The notes beneath the pieces are model-generated. The model had not been told where the DNA came from, searched no databases, and saw nothing but the letters and a program-made list of their open reading frames with translations. A DNA stretch of 64,000 nt from Chloroflexota bacterium (GTDB taxonomy: Bacteria > Chloroflexota > Anaerolineae > Anaerolineales > VGOW01): assembly GCA_016875735.1 (NCBI GenBank), contig VGOW01000004.1, forward strand, positions 1 to 64,000, written 5' to 3'. Positions 60,429-64,000 of the stretch are shown one piece after another (the first letter of the stretch is position 1; the number at the start of each line of letters is the position of its first letter). The translations under genes were made by a program, and so were the position numbers.

Positions 60429-63400
60429 ATGGAATCGCTTCCGATCATCCTCACCAAACTGCACCCGCCGCTCGTGCGGCGGAATGTTGTGCCGCGCCCG
60501 CCGTTGGTCTCGCTGGTGCGGCAGTGCGCCGAGCGCCGCCTCACCCTCGTGTACTCTGCTCCCGGCTACGGAAAAACCACGCTCATCGCCAGCGCGTTGG
60601 AAGACGCGGGCTTGCCTCTCGTATGGTACAGCCTGAGCCGCAGCGATCGGGACATCGTCACTTTTTTTTCATACCTCACCGAGGCCTTCGAGCGGCAGTG
60701 GCCCGGCTTCGCCGAGTCGGTGAAGCCGACCTTTGCGCCGAGCGAAAACGCGCGCGTGTACCCCGCCGCGTTTGTGGCCGCGTGCATCAATCGGCTGGCG
60801 GCCATGCGCCCCGCGCATGATTTCATCGTCGTGCTCGACGACTTCCAACTCGTTGATCAATGTTCCGAGATTTGTGAGACCCTCGATCAACTGATCGCTC
60901 ACGCGCCGCCGCGCGCGCACTTTGTCATTGCCACGCGCTCCGCGCCGCCGTTCTCGGCCCTCCCCAAACTGCGAGCGTGCGGCGAGGTGTTGGAGATCGG
61001 CGAAGCGGAGTTGAAGTTCGGGCCGCAGGAGGCGGCTGTGCTGTTGCAGCAATGCCTCAATTTGCAGTTGCCCGAGTCTCGCCTCGCGGCGTTGGTAGAA
61101 CAGACGGAAGGCTGGGCGCTGGGGCTGTTGTTGGCCGGGCAGTCCATTCGGGGCGGCGGCTCCGCGGATGAGGCGGCCTCCCTTCCGCGCTCGCCCGATC
61201 AACGGATTTTGTTCGAGTATCTCACCGAAGAAGTGCTGCGCCAGCATCCTCCAACGGTGATCGATTTTCTCACCAGCTCGGCCCTTCTCTCGCGCCTCGA
61301 GCCGACGGTGTGCGACGCGGCCCTCGCCCGTTCCGATTCGGCGCAGCGGCTTCGCGAACTTGAGCGGCATGGCTTGTTTGTGATGCGCACCGAAGACGGC
61401 TGGCTGAGGTATCACCGCCTCTTCCGCGAATTTCTTTTGCAGTATTTGGACAACGATCCGGATCGCAAAGAGGCGCTGCATCGCCGCGCGGCGGCGTACT
61501 TTGAGGGGCAGCAGGATTTTGAGACGGCGATCTTTCACTGGTTGGAAGCGGGGGCGCATCGCGAAGCGGCGCAGCTCATCGCCGCGCTGTCGAATGAGAT
61601 ATTGCGAGCGGGCCGTTTCGACACGTTGGGCTTTTGGCTTGGCCGCTTGCCCGATGCCGTGCTCTCAGAATTTCCCGAACTGCATTTTCGGCGCGGGCAA
61701 ATGTGCGAAGGACGGGGGCAGTGGGATCAGGCATTGGAGCATTACGAACGCGCGGCACAAGCCTACACGGAGCGCGGCGATCTGTTGGGGTTGAGCGATG
61801 TTCTGCGAAGCAAAGGCCATATTCTCGATTGGCGCAAAGGCAAGCATGCCGAGGCCGAGCAGTTGCACCGCGAAGCGCTGGGGTACGTGGGCGAAGAGCA
61901 TCGCCGCAAGCGAGCCGCACTGCTTGCCAGCCTCGCCCGCGATCAACTGTCGGCGGGCAACACGCGGGCGGCGCAAGCGTTGTATCGCGAGGCGCTCGCC
62001 ATTTACGAAGCGGAGGCCGACCGCCCCGGCCAACTCGCCACACTGCTCAACCCCGGCTCGTGGCTTTATCACAGTCTCGGCGATTTCACTCAAGCCCTCG
62101 CCGTTCTGCGCCGCTCCGAGCAATTGGCGCACGAACTCAACAGCGTGCGCGACCTCGCCGAAACGTACAACGACATGGCCGTCAATCTTCACTTCTTGGG
62201 CCGCAGTGACGAGTCGTTGAAGTTCGCCGAGAAAGCGCTGGCCCTCAGCGCCGAGTTGAATGACAAACACAACGAGGCTTACGCGTTGATGAATCAAGCC
62301 AACGCGTTCGAAGCCTCGTGCGCCGGAGATTACCCGGCGCTGTATCAACAATACCAGCGCGCACTGCACATCGAGCAGGCGTTGGGCAACCGCCGCTTCG
62401 TCATTGCCACGCTCGTGTTCATGATAATGTTCGCCCGGCGCGGCGGCCACGTGTCCGACGCGATCCGACGCGGGCAGCAAGCGCTCGCCCTCGCCAGCGA
62501 GCGCGGCCTGCGCTGGCTCATGGGTTTCGCCCTCGTGCAGCTCGGCGCGGCGCAGCTGTGGACCGACCTCGCCGCCGCGCACGGCTCATTGACCGAGTCT
62601 CTGCAAATCTTCGGCGACAGCCAGGACCTCTACCACCTCACCAGCGCGCACTTCTGGCTGGCGGCGCTCTATCATTCCGAGAACAACGCCGCGTACCTCG
62701 ATCACTTGCGCGAATGTTTGCGGCTGGCGGTGAGCAACAACTACGATTGCTTTTTCCGCAGTGAAGCACAAGCGGCCATCCCCCTGCTTGTCTCCGCGCT
62801 GGAAGCCGACTTGTGGACTTCGTATGTGACTCCGATCCTCGCCGCCTTCGGCGCGCGCGCCGCCGGTTCACTGCGACCCCTCCTCGCTCACTCCGATCCC
62901 GCCGTGCGCCAGCGCGCACAGGCTGTGATCGACGAAGCGGGACTCAGTGCCGCTCCGACTCCGCCGCGCCCCACGGGCACAGGCCGACTCCGATCAACAA
63001 CGATTCCCCCTCTCACCATTCGCGGCTTTGGCAACTTCGCCGTGTGGCGCGGCTCGCACCTCATCGAAGAACGCGAGTGGGGGCGGCGCAAGTGCAAACG
63101 ACTCCTCAAATACATTGCCCTCAGCCCCGACCGCACCCTTGCCAAAGACATCGCTATCGATCTGCTGTGGGCCGACGCCGACCCGCAAGCGGCCAATGCA
63201 AATTTCTATCGCACGCTGTACAACTTGCGGCGCGTGCTCGAGCCTCTCTCGCCTCACACCGGCGCAAACTACGTGACCCTCGAAGGCGGCCTCCTCCGGC
63301 TCGTCTCCGAAACAGTGTTGAACAGCGACGTGAGTGAATTCGCGCGCGGCGTGGAAGAGGGCCGCCGCCTCATGCGCGCCGGCGACCGACACGCCGCGCG

Positions 63401-63794
63401 CGATCGCTTGGCCGCCGCCATCGCCCTCTACACCGACGACCTCTCCACCGACGATCTCTACGACGACTGGGTGCGGCCCCGCCGCGAGCAACTGCGCGAT
63501 CTCTATCTCAGCACGCTCCGCGCCCTCACCGAACTGTCAACCGAAACCGGCCAGATGGATATGGCTCTCAACTATTTGCGGCAGGCTTTTCGCAAGGACA
63601 ATGCGTCGGAGGCCGCTTGCCTCAACCTCATGCTGGCGCTTGCCTCCGCCGGGCGCCGTAGTGAGGCTCTGCAACATTACGCCGCTTGCGAAAAGGCCCT
63701 CGCCGAACTCGACCTCGCGCCCTCCGCCGAACTCCGGGCCATGCAGCGCGAGTTGCTGGCCGTTCGCCAGCCGCTCGCCGACCCGGCAGCCTGA
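60429..63794 (+). CDS. Large ATPase/TPR/BTAD transcriptional activator (MalT/SARP-like)
   Basis: 1121 residues. Residues 1-330 are a STAND-type ATPase as in MalT: PRPPLVSLVRQCAERRLTLV then Walker A APGYGKTTLIAS near residue 44, Walker B FIVVLDDFQLVDQ, and ARSAPPFS-like sensor text (IATRSAPPFSALPKL). Tetratricopeptide repeats fill residues 340-780 (for example WDQALEHYERAAQAYTERGD). From about residue 859 a winged-helix DNA-binding domain (RKCKRLLKYIALSPDRTLAK, QAANANFYRTLYNLRRVLEP) is followed by a BTAD helical domain. It probably senses a ligand and activates the upstream or neighbouring catabolic genes. No Shine-Dalgarno sequence precedes it. Confidence 0.85.
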   Translation: MESLPIILTKLHPPLVRRNVVPRPPLVSLVRQCAERRLTLVYSAPGYGKTTLIASALEDAGLPLVWYSLSRSDRDIVTFFSYLTEAFERQWPGFAESVKPTFAPSENARVYPAAFVAACINRLAAMRPAHDFIVVLDDFQLVDQCSEICETLDQLIAHAPPRAHFVIATRSAPPFSALPKLRACGEVLEIGEAELKFGPQEAAVLLQQCLNLQLPESRLAALVEQTEGWALGLLLAGQSIRGGGSADEAASLPRSPDQRILFEYLTEEVLRQHPPTVIDFLTSSALLSRLEPTVCDAALARSDSAQRLRELERHGLFVMRTEDGWLRYHRLFREFLLQYLDNDPDRKEALHRRAAAYFEGQQDFETAIFHWLEAGAHREAAQLIAALSNEILRAGRFDTLGFWLGRLPDAVLSEFPELHFRRGQMCEGRGQWDQALEHYERAAQAYTERGDLLGLSDVLRSKGHILDWRKGKHAEAEQLHREALGYVGEEHRRKRAALLASLARDQLSAGNTRAAQALYREALAIYEAEADRPGQLATLLNPGSWLYHSLGDFTQALAVLRRSEQLAHELNSVRDLAETYNDMAVNLHFLGRSDESLKFAEKALALSAELNDKHNEAYALMNQANAFEASCAGDYPALYQQYQRALHIEQALGNRRFVIATLVFMIMFARRGGHVSDAIRRGQQALALASERGLRWLMGFALVQLGAAQLWTDLAAAHGSLTESLQIFGDSQDLYHLTSAHFWLAALYHSENNAAYLDHLRECLRLAVSNNYDCFFRSEAQAAIPLLVSALEADLWTSYVTPILAAFGARAAGSLRPLLAHSDPAVRQRAQAVIDEAGLSAAPTPPRPTGTGRLRSTTIPPLTIRGFGNFAVWRGSHLIEEREWGRRKCKRLLKYIALSPDRTLAKDIAIDLLWADADPQAANANFYRTLYNLRRVLEPLSPHTGANYVTLEGGLLRLVSETVLNSDVSEFARGVEEGRRLMRAGDRHAARDRLAAAIALYTDDLSTDDLYDDWVRPRREQLRDLYLSTLRALTELSTETGQMDMALNYLRQAFRKDNASEAACLNLMLALASAGRRSEALQHYAACEKALAELDLAPSAELRAMQRELLAVRQPLADPAA

Positions 63795-63873
63795 AGTTGT
63801 CATCCTGAATACGTTAGCACACACAAAGAGCGCCTGCCGTTGTGTGTGATTTCTTCGTTGCGAGGAGAAACCG

Positions 63874-64000
63874 ATGAACAAAGACCACCTCATCGATCTC
63901 GGCGCGAGCGTCGAACGATTGGCCGCCAATGGCGATCTGGCGCGAGTGCGGAGTGAAGTTGATCTCGTGCACGAACTGGCAGGAGTCGCGCGTTGCTTCG
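63874..64000 (+). CDS. Start of an unidentified gene (partial)
   Basis: ATG 63874 follows gaggagaaaccg, a good ribosome binding site, and the frame stays open for 42 codons to the window edge (MNKDHLIDLGASVERLAANG, DLARVRSEVDLVHELAG). Charged, helical, no recognised motif. It lies 79 bases after the regulator stop codon. Confidence 0.6.
   Translation, partial: MNKDHLIDLGASVERLAANGDLARVRSEVDLVHELAGVARCF

Overview
GC-rich bacterial DNA, almost entirely coding on the + strand, that looks like an anaerobic or facultative member of the Chloroflexota (Anaerolineae-like). The inference rests on the gene content: methyl-branch and corrinoid Wood-Ljungdahl genes, an ATP-dependent benzoyl-CoA reductase, duplicated indolepyruvate:ferredoxin oxidoreductases, a very large ATPase/TPR/BTAD regulator, and spacers built from short palindromic repeats. 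No rRNA, tRNA or CRISPR array was seen, so the taxonomy is inference only.

Layout. (1) 1-124: the end of an insertion sequence. (2) 208-20492: a Wood-Ljungdahl region with a CBS protein, acsD, a small Cys-rich membrane protein, acsC, a deazaflavin-type reductase, the corrinoid reductive activator, a membrane methyltransferase, a DUF116 protein, acsE, malic enzyme, a thioredoxin-reductase-like flavoprotein lacking CxxC, and a MetV-MetF fusion. These are followed by an AhpD-like protein, a phosphoesterase, a 2-hydroxyacyl-CoA-dehydratase-type pair with its activase, panB, a degenerate HdrC, cooC and a relic of alanine dehydrogenase. From 11.6 to 20.5 kb several genes are broken by frameshifts, in-frame stops or deletions. 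(3) 20543-29031: a strong terminator, a sigma70-type promoter, a structured leader, then a benzoyl-CoA pathway operon (BamA-like hydrolase, BcrC, BcrB, two ASKHA activator subunits, dienoyl-CoA hydratase, 6-hydroxycyclohexenecarbonyl-CoA dehydrogenase) and an amidohydrolase. (4) 29121-43230: iorAB, a LeuA-like synthase, a Liv-type ABC transporter with a phenylacetate-CoA ligase inserted, a second iorAB and a second phenylacetate-CoA ligase. (5) 43311-54022: a transporter, a MoaD-like protein, an aminotransferase, a DapA-family aldolase, a hydrolase, and an oxygen-dependent homoprotocatechuate set (hpaG, hpaE, hpaB, hpaC, hpaD) with a methyltransferase. (6) 54162-60390: LeuC, a PaaI thioesterase, an acyl-CoA synthetase fused to LeuD, an acyl-CoA dehydrogenase and LeuB. 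(7) 60429-64000: the large regulator and the start of another gene.

Together the genes suggest uptake and transamination of aromatic amino acids, conversion of arylpyruvates to arylacetyl-CoA with reduced ferredoxin, and two alternative ring-opening routes (reductive via benzoyl-CoA, oxidative via homoprotocatechuate). The Wood-Ljungdahl genes could handle C1 units and reducing power. A dispersed leuA/leuC/leuD/leuB-like set inside this aromatic locus could form a 2-oxoacid elongation pathway of unknown substrate.

The most unusual non-coding structure is a family of about 25 short-repeat palindromic islands placed between stop and start codons. Each is built from its own 6-14 bp unit in one orientation followed by the reverse complement. 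Some islands run into coding ends, and one sits in-frame inside a gene. Gene-free stretches longer than about 270 bp are only the minisatellite at 10236-10513 and the promoter/leader at 20493-20868.
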